From NCBI GenBank assembly GCA_033439765.1, contig JAULSN010000001.1, positions 868,001-932,000 on the forward strand: a stretch of 64,000 nt of DNA, written 5' to 3'. Under the pieces are notes generated by a model. That model was not told where the DNA came from. It saw nothing but the letters and a program-made list of their open reading frames with translations, and did no database searches. This DNA is from Lasiosphaeria ovina (Eukaryota; Ascomycota; Sordariomycetes; Sordariales; Lasiosphaeriaceae). The position numbers and the translations under genes are program-made. Shown piece by piece: positions 1 to 13,372 of this stretch; positions within the stretch are counted from its first letter, which is position 1, and each line of letters starts with the position of its first letter.

Positions 1-340
1 TAATACCAGAAAGTTCACTTCAGAGTTGCAATCGAGCGAAAGCCTAAGTTTCCTAGATGTCTTTAATTTTCTTCCATCAACTCCAAGTTCTCTCGCACAG
101 TGGTGTCTTTATCATGACTATTATATTTTGCCCAACGAAGAAGAGATACTTTACATGTTATTACATCACTCTCTTCATTTCCAAACTCTGTTTCCTTCTC
201 GTAGCTAGTCTGAACCCTTTGACACATCCCGATTGCCATATTCTGACCGCATGTGCCATTAGTGAAGCAAGGGGGAAAAAACTGCAAACAACAAGAACAG
301 AAAAGAAGATAGAAAGAACAAGGACGACCTGGACATCCGA
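1..340. other. Noncoding left edge
   Basis: No gene is supported here. The short reading frames overlap each other on both strands and have no recognisable domain. The stretch lies downstream of the phosphatase stop codon at 341-343 and probably holds its 3' UTR and terminator. Confidence 0.5.
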
Positions 341-2680
341 TCAAGACGGCGGCGCCCCATCCGCAACAGCACCATACGCCAGTTTCTCAACTTGGTAGTC
401 GCCAAAACAGGCGTAATCGTAGCGGGCGATGCCGGGCATGGTGTCCTGCACGCGCAGAAAGGCGTCGAGCTCGCACCAGCCGTCGACTCGTGAGGCGTCG
501 CACTCGGGGAAGCTCCAGCCGAGGGGGACGGTGCGCTGGTTGAGCACAAAATGAATGTACTTCGTCTCGCCCCCCGTGTCGAGGTAGCCGGAGCGGTTGG
601 CGGACAGCGGCTTCGGCGTGCGGATGATCTCCATGTCGAGGCGGGCGCCAAAAGGGGTCAGGTGCGACACGGTGAAGTTGTGCGGGCCGGGTGAAGAGGA
701 TCCAGCTTGCCGGAGAATTGGGTCAGCCCAAACGCCGCCAGTATGGAGACAATGTTGGAGTCGTGCGAGAAGTCGAGATACAGGCTCTGGTTGAGCGGGA
801 ACGTTGCAGTGTTGTTATCGAGCGTCACGTTAATTTGCGACCCAGAGTATCCCAGCGTGTGGTTCTTCAAGCGTGCCATAACCTCTTGCTGATAGCCGAT
901 GCCGACAGCTCGCTGCGTGGTGGTTAGATTGGGGCTAGTGAGGGCGTTATATGCGCGAAATAGCACTACTTACTCCAGTGGGAGACCCAAACCCGTTGTC
1001 TCCGTAGAAAGAAAGGTCAATCGCATACTCAAACCCGACCCATTCTTCGTAAGTGAAGAGCTCGCAGAATCGGCTGAACCCATACGCTACCTGGGAGGAC
1101 GTTAGAGTGCTCAATGGCTACCGGAATCAGGCGTCATAGAACCGACCGTCTCGTATGGGCACATTGTCATGGCTGCATAGCTATCTTCGATAGTCCACTT
1201 ATAGCCATCAATCGAGGCCGCCAGGCGATCAGTGGCTGTTGTTTATTAGCGCTTCATCATCCATGTCGGGTCCAGCTGACATGTATGTACCGTTCTGCAA
1301 GTAATGGCGAATCCAAATATCTGCGGCATCTGAGCCTGTGCCCACTTTGTTCGAGTTCGGACTGAATGAATAACCTGTCAGTTCTCGTTTTTATACAGCT
1401 GTAACCCCCCAGAATGGCCAAGATATAATGCAGCATAGCACATACCAGTTCAAGTAGCCAGCCAGTGAGTTGTTGAAGTTGTTCGCCTCAATAATGACTT
1501 CGATGGTGGCGTTACGTGTCCTGGTATCGACGGGTTAGAAAGATGAGACATCAAAGAGAAACTAAGACGCGTCACGTGCCATTCGAGTCCAAAGAATCCG
1601 GCCATGAAATTCTCGGCCGACTTCAGCATGCGGTCCTGGGTCTGTTTCGTACTTCTGTCAGCAAGAAACTGGACATTTTACAACCCGGGTACGAGAAAAA
1701 AGGTCGCATACCGTTGTCCGCACAATGATCTTGCTGTTCGGGTTGTATAGGGGCGAATACATATAGGCGTGGAGAATCCCCGAGTCGAAGAGCTCCTGGC
1801 GGCCTAGTTATTATATATGGTTTTAGCGAGCCGGCCACTTCATCGGTCAGGAATCTTGGAATATAGAAAACAGACCTCGGGGCACAAGGATCTCGGCACC
1901 GAGCTGGTAGCTCCAGGCATTGAGAAAAGCGAGGGAGCCTTTGGCATGAAACTTGTGTTTCTTAGCAGCGGCAATTCGCCGGCCCAGAGCTCCGACGTTA
2001 GCATCGGAGGTCGGGTAGCGAGCGCCGTGACGGGAGAGCATCTGGAGCTGGACGATATCGGCGCCGTCGGGCAGGGGGTACTCATCAACGCCAAAGCCGG
2101 GGGAAGGGGCATAGGGAGACAGGTAGCCCATGAGGCGGAATATGGACTCATTAGTTCGGGGGTCCATGCCGGCGATGGGCAGGGATGTCTGTAGCGGGTC
2201 ATTGGGCACGTAGGTGGCGCCGGCGGCGCGGTCAAAGGTTCGCGTCTGGGCGAGAAAGGGAGCCTTGCCAGTGGCGGTCGGACCAGCCCAGAGCTCGGGG
2301 CTCGTTTGGAAATACTGCGGCACTTTGGATGGCCGGCAGGGGCAGTCGGCCGAGCCGAGATCGGACTCGGACTCGGTGGCGTCTTTGTGCCAAGACGAGG
2401 CCCCATCCGACTTGGCAGCGGAGCGGATGCCGAAGAGGGTGCCGTCGCCTGTCACGAAGCCGAGCCCGAGACAAAAGACGAGGGCAATGGCAAGGGACAT
2501 GCCGAAGATGAGGCAGTTCTGGCGTGCAAAGAAGCGACGTCGTGGTGCTTCGGCGTAGTGCGACGTTGCAGTTATGGGTTTGGCTTCTTGGCTTCGGCTC
2601 TGGTTGTTGTCGTCAACGTCTTCGACCTGGTCGACAAGCTCATAGCCTGGCGAGCCAGACTTGACGAATCCCCGCCCCAT
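341..2680 (-). pseudogene. Histidine acid phosphatase (phytase-like), membrane-anchored, frameshifted near the 3' end
   Basis: Histidine acid phosphatase family, which removes phosphate from phosphomonoesters or phytate outside the cell. Modelled exons on the minus strand: 2680-1876, 1803-1712, 1641-1580, 1520-1446, 1361-1291, 1235-1147, 1090-974, 912-341. The first exon carries a cytosolic N-terminus, one membrane segment (about residues 56-78, a type II signal anchor) and the catalytic motif RHGARYPT near residue 220. The second catalytic motif, FSHDSN, lies in the last exon. PYET, FCELFTYEEW and SPTGRAVGIGY are further family blocks. All exon phases agree, including a GC-AG intron at 1521-1579. 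In the last exon the frame breaks by one missing base around 684-691: FSHDSN...LDPLHP is in one frame and GPHNFTVSHL to the natural C-terminus is in another, and no intron fits. The gene is therefore either a recent pseudogene or carries a base-call error. The start at 2680 is the first ATG in frame; a different N-terminus is possible. Confidence 0.75.
1521..1579 (-). other. GC-AG intron in the phosphatase gene
   Basis: The donor reads TG|GCACGT and the acceptor ACCAG|GACACG. Only this junction keeps the frame between FFGLEW and TRNATIEV; the nearby GT (GTGACG) puts the next exon out of frame. The other six introns of the gene use GT donors. Confidence 0.55.
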
Positions 2681-3515
2681 GACGCCGTTAAGGTTGTCGC
2701 GCAGCCCTATATCCGTTGGAAGTCCCGCCAGCTTTGGCTTTCGTCGGTGCCCTCGTTTTGTGGCGGCGGCGCCAAGCTGACGTTGTCGTTCGTCGTCGCA
2801 ATTTCATCTGATACTTTGTATGGATGGGACATGTGTTGCCGTGGGGTGTCCGCTTTCTGTCTCTTTACTCACGCAATTGGCCATCCAAAGCTTGTTGGCA
2901 AATCAGAGGGCTGTACCACTAACAAAACCGGGGCAGGGTACACAAACTGTGAAAAAGCTACTTTGCGAGAAGGGGAGTTATGTGCTGATTTAACGTTGTG
3001 AAAGAAGTTCATTAGGTACACACAGTACATTAAATTCGGTACTGCCCCCTCGAAAGGCTATCAATTACACGCGTAAAGAGACATGATTACTCCAAATCTC
3101 ACTCTCACCTACAAAAAGTAACCGCTTTAGTCTGTACATACGTACGGGTAGAATTGAGTCGCCCAATGCACATTAGCCCTGGTGTCTTTACGAGGTCCTC
3201 AGATCAAACTTAGTAAGGTGGACCTCCATGGGCGCGCCCTGAAGATCTCGGCGCCCAAATGACCCTAACGGCCCTAGCCGCGTCAGTGTGTGGGAGGGAA
3301 AGGGGGACGAGGGGACGAGGGGCAGGTCCGGTCCGCAGCGAAAGCGGTGAACAAAGCACAACTCAACAATTTCCCTTGACGCCAGAGGCAACTGCGAAGC
3401 ACCTCATAAATCGAGCTCTTGCCCCAGTTGCTGCAATTGCCACTTGGAAACCACACCGACTTCTTCCTCCAACACTCGACTTGCCGCACACTCTCACACC
3501 ACTGCTACCGCCAAC
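2681..3515. other. Divergent promoter region, phosphatase / thiolase
   Basis: This is the intergenic space between two divergently transcribed genes. On the minus strand an ATG at about 2830 opens a 41-codon frame that ends in TAG just upstream of the chosen phosphatase start; see findings. No other coding signal was seen. The GC-rich, CT-rich stretch just before 3516 is a typical fungal leader. Confidence 0.5.
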
Positions 3516-4944
<1,429 letters not shown>

Positions 4945-5275
4945 GTAGTAGCCAGCCATGTGTTTGTATAGGGCTCACGCACTGGAGTCGCCTTCTGATA
5001 CATATGAAAAAAATCGTCTCTTCGTTTAGATTCGACACGATCTCTGGGCTGGCCAGGGCAAGCCTTTAATATTTAGAGTCGAGTGGAATGGAGAAAAGCT
5101 TTTGAGTGCCGTCTCGGACGGCTCTTCGGGTGGTTTTGACACCTTGGTGGTTTGTTGACGATGGAACATGAAATGACACATATAATACACTTCATATCTA
5201 TCGTGAACCGTAGTCACAAAATCTTTCGTTCTTTTTTTAAATTCTGTTGTTGTCAGTTCGCGGCTGGGCAGTCGC
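4945..5275. other. 3' intergenic between convergent genes
   Basis: Holds the 3' ends of the thiolase (+) and the WD40 gene (-). A T-rich run occurs near 5230. No gene is seen. Confidence 0.5.
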
Positions 5276-6745
5276 TCACTCCCCGGGCCTCCAGGCCTTG
5301 ATGCAACTGTCCTCTCCTGCCGTGAGCACGAGCTGCTCCTCGTCTATGAAGTAGAAGCTGCGGACCAATTCTGACCTATGCGCGCCGGGCAAGGCGACAA
5401 CACTGTCTCTGTCCAGGCCCCATGCAGCTCCTTGCCTTGCTAGGTAGATCATCTGGAACATTTCTTGGCTGTTTTGCCCTTTTTGTTAGGGCCGGAAGAT
5501 ATGGGGATGGAGGGAGGTAGGTGATAGAAGGAAAAAGGGGTAGGTTTAGGTAAAATAAACTCACTCCTGCGACCCAACCCCTATGACGGCTCCGGCGCCG
5601 TTGAGCTTGGGGAATACGCCGGCCACGTACTGGCAGCCGACGACCTGGCGCACGTCGCCAAAGTCGACCGTGGCCGACCCGTTGGCCACGCCCTCGGCCA
5701 TGTCGTACAGGGCGAACTTCTCGTCGTGCGACACGGCGTACACCTCGGTGTCGTTGAGGAAGCCCGCCCGGTGCACCGACCCGTGGTTGAACGTCTGCAC
5801 TACTACTTCGTCCTCGTCCGTTATGCGTGTGTCGCACACATTGACCAGTCCGTCGGTCGAGCCCGAGAGCAGCAGGTGCGGAGCCGACGGGTGGAAGTTT
5901 AGCTGTGTTGTGTGGGGAGGTTGTTGAGATTTGTGTTTGTATAGAGCGGAATGGTGGTATATCTGATTTCAAGAGAAGGGAGGAGAAAGGGAGAGAGGAG
6001 AAGATATGGGAAAGGGGTGAAAACATACCTCGGTCACGTCGTCGCTGTGGACTTCATTGTACTGTATCGTCGGCGCGGAAGGCGACCGGAGATCCCTAAA
6101 GGAGAGAAAACGACGTGTTAACTATAGAATGTCTAGGTATGTATGGCTAGCCCGAGGAAATACTTGACTTTGCCGTTTCGTGTCCTTGAGCACCAGAAAG
6201 GGGGGGGAGGGACGTAGACCTACCAGATGATAATGGATGCCTGGTGGTTCGCCAGCTCCGTCCCGACAGCCAGGGCGTTGGCCTGGCTCGAGCACGCGAG
6301 CGAGAGGAAGCTTGGTCGATCGCCTTTTCACATTCCAAAAGAGAGACGATATCAGCAGCGCCTCGACAGAGAGAGAATATAATTTAGGCAGGGGAGCACG
6401 TCATAGTGACCAAGACCAACCTCCTCCTGCTCCGCCGCCAGTGATTTGCAGGGCGCGGGCATCGGCAGGGCGCAGCCGCAGGTCCCAGAGCGAGACGGTG
6501 CCGTTCTCGCCCGTGGTACACACGACCGACTCGGCGGCGCTGTAGGCCTTGGCGCTGCTGAGGGCGCCGTGGTCCGTCTGGATGGCCTTGAGCGGGCCCT
6601 GGCCCAGCCTCAGCGGGTCGAAGAGGCAGAGGCTCTGGTCCGACGCCGTCGCTGCAAGCCCCCCACCCACCGAGATGATGTCGAGCACGTACGGCGCCTC
6701 CGTGCCCGGGTACTTGTACCCGTCGGCACAGCTCAGCGGATACAT
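5276..6745 (-). CDS. WD40-repeat protein, WDR89-like
   Basis: A small beta-propeller protein of the WDR89 type, presumably a scaffold; its molecular role is not known to me. Exons on the minus strand: 6745-6421, 6323-6224, 6095-6029, 5902-5565, 5468-5276, giving 340 residues. Repeats are recognisable at TGENGTVSLWDLRLR, at ASIIIWDLRSPSAP across the exon 2-3 junction, at LLLSGSTDGLVNVCDTR and at the C-terminal LTAGEDSCIKAWRPGE. The block linking repeats, EVHSDDVTELNFHP, and the CDTR signature followed by an acidic stretch are what suggest WDR89 rather than a generic WD40 protein. The exon 1-2 junction was chosen from two candidate donors because it gives a continuous frame. The start at 6745 is the first ATG of the exon. 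Confidence 0.8.
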
Positions 6746-8104
6746 GCTGCCTTTTTTGGCGGGGGCCTTTTTCCTTTCTCTTAGGTTTCCGTGACAAAAC
6801 TGGTAGAGTTAAAGGTTTCACTGGTGAACTCGTCGTGTGGTTGAAAAGTCACTTTGATAGGGTTCGGGTTAGGGTTATGCTGTTGCTCAGTGGAAAAGGG
6901 GAGTTCATGGTCTGGTCTCTTTTTCTCTACGTATTATGACTGCTTTCTACTCCGTAGTAAACTCTGAAACTCACAGTTTCACCAAATATTCGGTTTGCGT
7001 TAGTTTCTTGCTCCATCACATCACCCAGCTACCTTAAGTAAATGGGTTTTGGAGAGATTGTTTCTCTATTATACGATTGTCGAGGCGCGCTGTCCGCTTC
7101 ACTGTGTTGCGGACTACGGATAGCGTTTGAGGGCGACAGATGGAAATCCAGAGTTTTTGGCATCTGATCAAGTAAACTAAATACAATGGTCCTACTGTTA
7201 TAGAAAGGCTCTTAGATACATCGGCGTCAAGAGACCAATGTTGCCATGGCCCAATGCTGGTAGGTAACCTGAATCGCCCGTTCAATTTGATTCACCCAGT
7301 GCATCTGTAATACAAGATGATTCATAGTGATTGATACTTCTTGCCTCGGCGCAGTTTAATAAGACTGCCGCCCTTAGTAGACTGTAGCACGGCAAGCAGT
7401 TAATAAACGGAGCTAAACCCTGTTAAGGCTCTTTTGCCCCCGCTGTTCAGCCCGGGCGAGGGAATGCAATTGCCTGGGGCGGGAATGATGTGTCTTGCCT
7501 CTGGCCAGAAAGTGGCTCCTGAGAGGCGATGAATGAGACCTGGCCGATAATGCTTCCGTTACGCCCTTCACAAGAGACGGAATAATTAGGTAGGCTTCAG
7601 AGCTATTACAGTGAAAGAAACCAGGCTCCCGGTCTTATAACCCGATAATCTGAGTGTCTTGCCGGAGAGCGAACTGCAGTTCAATTTAGCGTGGGGTGTT
7701 GGGTGTGTGGCGCGGGGAGGTTTAAAAATTGGTCAGGCGGCGCTAAACCTGATGGGGAGGGGTGATGCCTCTGATGACTCTTCTCGAACCGTGCCTTCCG
7801 TTGCGTGGGAATGTGGAAGAGGTTGAATTCGACCTCAATCTCAGCCTTTTACCTCCGTTTCCTTCAGGCTCTCATCCGAAGCATTCTCCTTTTATACCCA
7901 TCTTTTGAATCATTCGAAGACGCTGTATTTCAAAAAGCGCATAGAGAGCGGGGTTTCCACATTTTCATTTTCGTTCGTTTCCGTTTTCACTCTCCCGATC
8001 CAGGCCGCCCCGAGATTTTCAGATCTCAACTTCTCACGATTCGCGCATCACAACCTCTCAAAATTTCCGCCACTTCCCTTCTCCGCGCAATTAATCATCC
8101 ACAC
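6746..8104. other. Divergent intergenic region upstream of WD40 and NF-X1 genes
   Basis: About 1.36 kb between divergent genes. Only short frames without recognisable domains were found (for example 7034-7285 minus). The stretch 7805-8104 is open in the frame of the NF-X1 gene but looks like leader: it is T/C-rich and has no conserved residues. Confidence 0.45.
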
Positions 8105-11100
8105 ATGTCTGAACCTCAGGCTACCCCGCCCCCATCGAGCTCTCAGAGAGGGTCGAGGGGACGTAGCGGTCGGTCAAGACGAGGCAATCAACATGGCTCG
8201 GCGACGCGAGTTGGCGACGGTGAGAGAAGTCAGATCGAGACAGCCTTTGCGCCAGCTGCGGAGGCCCCAAATCAAGCCGCGAATGCGGTTTCTGCACATG
8301 AGGCCCAGTCTGGAAGCTCCAGAGGCGACAGGGGAAGACGCGGGGGTCCTCGGCGCGGCCGGGGTGGTTCCTCGGCCCAACGGTCCATCGTGGTGTCTCA
8401 CAGGGGCCACGGCGGGCCTCTCGCCCCCGTTCAACAGGCGGCGAGCTCGTCTGCGTTGCCATCGCTGAGCGCTGCCGCTCCCGAGTTTGTTCCGGGGAAG
8501 CCTGTGGCTCCTTCAAGGTCAGTCTGCTATTCTGCGTTGGTCAGAACCCAAGCTCACACGGATTATAGTTCCCGGCCAAAAGCGCCAGCCGCAAGACACG
8601 GCCCGCCAAGATCAAGGCCTGCTAAGTCCACGGCAGAAGACTTGCCCACTCGGATCCACGAGGATATCGAGAACGGCCATTACGAGTGCGTAATATGCAC
8701 AGGTGAAGTTGTCCGGACTTCCCGAGTCTGGTCCTGCTCCATATGCTGGACTGTCGCCCATCTTCACTGTGTGAGAAAATGGCACACCAATCGGTCCAAG
8801 AATCGGGAACAGCAAGACCAGAATGCCGAGGAGGACCAGAGCTGGCGCTGCCCTGGCTGCAACTCATCCTTAGTCGAGGGGCCTGGGCCGTACCATTGTT
8901 GGTGTGGCAAGGAGACAGACCCAAAACATATTCCCGGGCTCCCTCCGCACACTTGCGGCCAGACATGCTCCAAGGCTCGTGCTACCTGTTCACACAAGTG
9001 CCCCTTGATGTGTCACGCCGGGCCTTGCCCGCCGTGCACTTTGATGGGCCCAACGCAATCATGCCACTGCGGCAAACACACGGCCACGAAACGGTGCACC
9101 GAGACCGAGTATGGGAAGGGGTGGAGCTGCGAAGAGGTCTGCGGTGATCTACTTCCATGCGGGGAGCATACTTGCTCCCGGCCCTGCCATTCTGGCTTAT
9201 GCGGCGGTTGCGACATTCCGATTCTCTCGGCCTGCTATTGCGGGAAAGAGCATAAAGAAATCCCATGCGACCAGCGCGGCGATATCCTGGACTCTTTCAA
9301 CTACGGTCAACTTCACTCGCCACAACCCGCGGACGATTCAGAACCAGAGTCTGAGTTGTGGTTTGAAGGCTCATTCCGCTGTGAGAAGACCTGCGGGAGG
9401 GGGTTTGACTGCGGATATCACGTCTGCCAGAAGCCTTGCCATCCACAGGACGAATCTACTCCTCATTGTCCGTTCTCACCCGACGTCATTACCCATTGCG
9501 CGTGCGGAAAGACGCGCATCGAGTCGGCGGACGCACGAAAATCATGCCGAGACCCAATATTGCACTGCGAGAAAACCTGCAACAAGCCACTGCCCTGTGG
9601 GCATACGTGCCCGGACAAGTGTCACACTGGTTCGTGTGCCGTGTGCACCCAGACTATTGACATCACTTGCCGCTGCGGGAGGGTCACGGAGAAATCTGCT
9701 TGTCACCAGGGCGAGACAGCCAGTCCGTTGTGCTTTCGTGTCTGCAGAACTCAGCTCAACTGTGGGCGACACGAGTGCGGAGAGCACTGCTGCTCGGGGG
9801 AGAAGAAGGCAGCCGAGAGGCGGAAGCAAAAGCGAAATGCCAACGAAAACTACGAGCCCGAGCATATTTGCCTTCAAGTCTGCGGCCGCCAGCTGAAGTG
9901 CGGCCTGCACACTTGCCAACAGCTTTGTCACAAGGGCCCATGCATGTCCTGCCCAGAAGCTATTTTTAACGAAATTAGCTGCTCTTGCGGGCGTACCGTG
10001 CTCCATCCTCCTCAGCCCTGTGGAACGAGACCGCCCGAGTGTCGGTTTCCGTGCACCAAGGCCCGTCCATGTGGGCATCCTATCGTTTCTCACCAGTGCC
10101 ACCCCGAGGACACAGACTGCCCAAAATGCCCCTTTCTTGTCGAAAAGCCCTGCGTCTGTGGAAAGAAGACGCTGAAGAACCAGCCCTGCTGGTTTGACGA
10201 GGCTCGGTGCGGCTTGCCTTGTGGAAAGAAGTTGAAGTGCGGGTAGGTGACTTTGTATCTTCAGCCCCTCGTCTCGCTTGATGCTAACATAACATCGCCA
10301 GGACCCATGAATGCAAGAAGCTCTGTCACAGGGCAGGACAATGCGAGGATGCCGACATTCCGGGTACACATTGCGCGCAGTCTTGTAGCAAGGTTCGGAA
10401 GTCATGTGAGCACACTTGCACCGACCAGTGCCATGCGCCTTTTCGTAAGTTGAATACTTCATACATACTTGTGGTTCCGTGGTGGAGTCTAACTGTCGCG
10501 ATATAGCCTGCAAAGAGGATAAGCCTTGCCAGTCCAAGACGTTCATTACATGCACTTGCCAGCGTCGCAAACAGGAAGTCCGCTGCCAGGCCACCAGACT
10601 CAACCCTTGGCCAACACGGGAGACCAGTCTTAAATGCGACGACGAGTGCCTCCGTTTACAGCGTAACCGTCTGTTGGCCGATGCTCTCAAGATCGACCCC
10701 GAGACGCGCACTGATGACCATATACCATATTCCGATACCACACTCAAACTATTTCGGGACAACACCACCTGGGCTCAGGGGCAGGAACGTGAGTTCCGCG
10801 TTTTTGCTGGCGCAGCGGATGAGAAGCGCCTGCGCTTCAAGCCCATGCCGGCCAACCAGCGAGCATTTCTGCACGCACTTGCCGAAGATTTTGGTCTAGA
10901 CTCGGAGAGTCAAGACCCGGAGCCTCATCGGCATGTGTGCATCTTCAAGACTCCGCGGTTCGTGTCTGCGCCTCGGAAGACGCTTGCACAGTGCGCTCGC
11001 ATTGCAAAGACTGCCGCAGCGGTAGGTGCCGCGGTATCTTCTATCAATTCTGCCGCAGCGGCGGACCGTCCACAGACGTTCAACGCTCTCCTGCTCAAGG

Positions 11101-11735
11101 ATCCGCAGTTTGGCTTGACGATTGACGAGCTAGAACGGGCTCTATCCGCTGATTTGGCGGCGGCGGCGCGCTCAGGACCTGCCTTGACATTCTCAACAAG
11201 CTTTTTGCCCTCAGATGAGATTGTCATCAAGGCGACACCGTTGGCCTCTGCTGCCGCCGTTGCGGCCTCATTCGCTGCTACACCTCACTCGCTGGAAGCT
11301 GTACTAGTGTCTCTGAAGCCTGCAGTTGCGAAGGCTGTGTCCCGCCTCAAGTTTGCAAAAGGCGTAACTCTCTGCCACGCAGACACGTCGCTGAACATTA
11401 CGCGGAGAGAGGATGAGAACCCCGCGAACTCGGGCGGGTGGAGTTCGGTCGTGAGCCGTGGGGGTTGGCGCCGAGGTGGAGCTGCAAGTGACAGCGCACC
11501 GACCGTGGCCGAGCAACCCGCTTCTCGTGGATTCATGGCGTTCAAGAAGGTGGGCCTCAAGCACAAGAAGCAAGTGGTCGAGGAAGAAGTTGAGGATGAC
11601 TGGCTCGCCGCGGCAGAGAAGATGGAGCGTGAGGCTGCGGAGGGCAGTGCAGGAGAATCTGATGCTGCGAGTGAAAAGAAGGGAGAAGGAAGCGATACCG
11701 AGGCAGTGGGTGCAGACGAGTTGGCCGGTGCCTAG
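8105..11735 (+). CDS. FAP1: NF-X1-type zinc-finger protein with RING-like and R3H domains (FAP1 homologue)
   Basis: Homologue of human NFX1 and yeast Fap1 (an FKBP12-binding protein), expected to act as a nuclear regulator or E3-type protein. Exons 8105-8517, 8569-10242, 10302-10444, 10507-11735 give about 1152 residues. Order of parts: a disordered N-terminus with RG-rich runs; a RING/PHD-like module beginning YECVICTGEV and ending WRCPGC; a long series of NF-X1 cysteine/histidine fingers such as CGEHTCSRPCHSGLCGGC and CGHTCPDKCHTGSC; then an R3H-type domain containing RFKPMPANQRAFLHALAEDF; and an acidic tail. The ATG at 8105 sits in CACACATGTC after a pyrimidine-rich leader; the frame stays open upstream to 7805 but without conserved sequence. 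The first intron (51 nt) keeps the frame either way, so its 17 codons could be coding. Confidence 0.9.
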
Positions 11736-12298
11736 GCGGCTTCGGGGTCTTCAGCGGCTACCTGGCTGTGAGCGGACAAGGGGTATCATTCAATTCTACT
11801 AACTGGAAGTCATCATGATTCAGCTGGATTATATGGTTATTAGACTTTAGTATCACTACTTGCGACCAGCCAGTCAGTGATTCTTGCTTGTCTAGGGTGG
11901 ACATCACAGGTAATTATTGATGAGTTGGCTTGGTTCTTGATAGCAAACTAAGGTAGCTGACCGCCTTCAGCATCCAGCCGCCTCACAGCAAAGTTGGTCG
12001 TACATGCTACTGGGCCTCATCTCATCAACCCGTCCATTGCAGTGAGGGCCCGTGATTTTCTTCTCGATACCCAAGGTAATTGCATACTCGGAATCCTCGC
12101 AGCAACTCCGCTTTCGGTCTTGCAAAATATCAGCAGTAAGTATTCACAGAACCTCGCCACTGTCCATCTCGGTGGCGGTTATCGTCGGTGGCGCTCCCGT
12201 CTCAGAATCACACCACGTTGTCGAGGATCCATCTCGCCACTTGTCTATCATATGATAACACGTCCAGAATAAGGTCACTTACGTACAAATATATGTAT

Positions 12299-12322
12299 CA
12301 TAACATAACATAACATAACATA
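12299..12322. repeat. Microsatellite (CATAA)n
   Basis: Four full CATAA units plus a partial one, directly visible. Confidence 0.9.
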
Positions 12323-12824
12323 CCTGCATAGCTAAGATATAGGGACGTAGTATTCTGATATATACCCAGCGCATGACGCCTGTTATTAGGTACAATCCCG
12401 CCCCGCGATCCGGTCCACGAACCAACCTGTGCAGCGTGCGGCATGCATTGACCTGACGCCAGCAATCAAAATCAGGTACATACATCCGTACAGCACCTAG
12501 GTACCTATATATAGTAGTGGTACCGAATAACTGATACCTGATATTGGAGGCACGGTAGAGTAGAATAGGGTGGGTAGTGGGCAATTAATACCGGACAAGT
12601 TTCTCCTCTCCAAACCAAAAGTCCACCCGCGTCTTGAATAGAGTACGGAGTACGTACCTAGGTAGGTACGTATAATACGTAGGTGGTAAACATCGGTTCC
12701 ACGCCACGCCACTCATCAGGCCAGCCAGCCAGTTGTTAGTTCTCGCCCGCTTAGACGCAGACGGGTAAGACGGGTAGACGGGCTTTTTTCGACGGAAACG
12801 GGCAAGTTTTACGTATGTAGTTTT

Positions 12825-12842
12825 GTCTGTCTGTCTGTCTGT
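12825..12842. repeat. Microsatellite (GTCT)n
   Basis: Four GTCT units and a partial unit in tandem. Confidence 0.85.
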
Positions 12843-13372
12843 CAGCCACCCCTCCCGTGAGCGTGTGATAATGTGTGTACGTACGAACGGAACTGCGCGA
12901 CGAGAGTTGCACAGCAGTTGCAGGATGGCGAGAGGCAGGAAGGGATGACGAGAAAAGGTAAACAAACATTTGACACGCGGACGGGGTCGAGGGCAAAAAT
13001 ATCGCAGTTGAATTGTGGTGCTGAATCGGCCCACCCTATTGGTGGATTGACACGGCTTGCCACCCGCGCTTTCGTCTCTACACGTTCACAATGCCTTGAC
13101 TTGGCTTAGATGGCGTGCGTGACTGTGCATGCATGCACAAGTTTGGAAAACAAACAGAGCAGAAAAGAGAATGTAAAGAAGTCTCCGTTGTCTGTCCTAA
13201 TATCCATGTAAGTTGGCTAGGCCAACTACAATAATCGGGGGTATCAATATTATATCGGAAGAAAATAAAAAGCAGCCGCCGTCTCCCAACACACGTGTGT
13301 CTTCCGTAAACAGGCAGAATCGTGCTAGAGCATCAACCCAGGTTCCGGGAGACGGTAAGAAAACAATCACGT

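Larger units (their letters stand above)
11736..13372. other. Noncoding, repeat-sprinkled intergenic region
   Basis: About 1.6 kb between the convergent NF-X1 and BEM46-like genes. It holds microsatellites at 12299-12322 and 12825-12842 and several copies of a palindromic CCTAGG-centred motif (12495-12508, 12653-12670). The longest frame (12585-13034 minus) runs through the microsatellite and shows no domain. Confidence 0.5.

Noticed and set aside
1362..1374. A second frameshift in the phosphatase gene at the exon 5 junction
   Set aside because: Using the acceptor TTCAG at 1362-1364 instead of ACAG at 1375-1377 restores the phase (LAGYLNC-PNSNK), so no defect is needed.
9542..10768. 408-codon antisense frame over the NF-X1 gene
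   Set aside because: Shadow frame of a cysteine-rich coding region; it also crosses two introns of the sense gene.
12585..13034. 149-codon minus-strand frame
   Set aside because: Runs through a GTCT microsatellite and has no domain or splice pattern.
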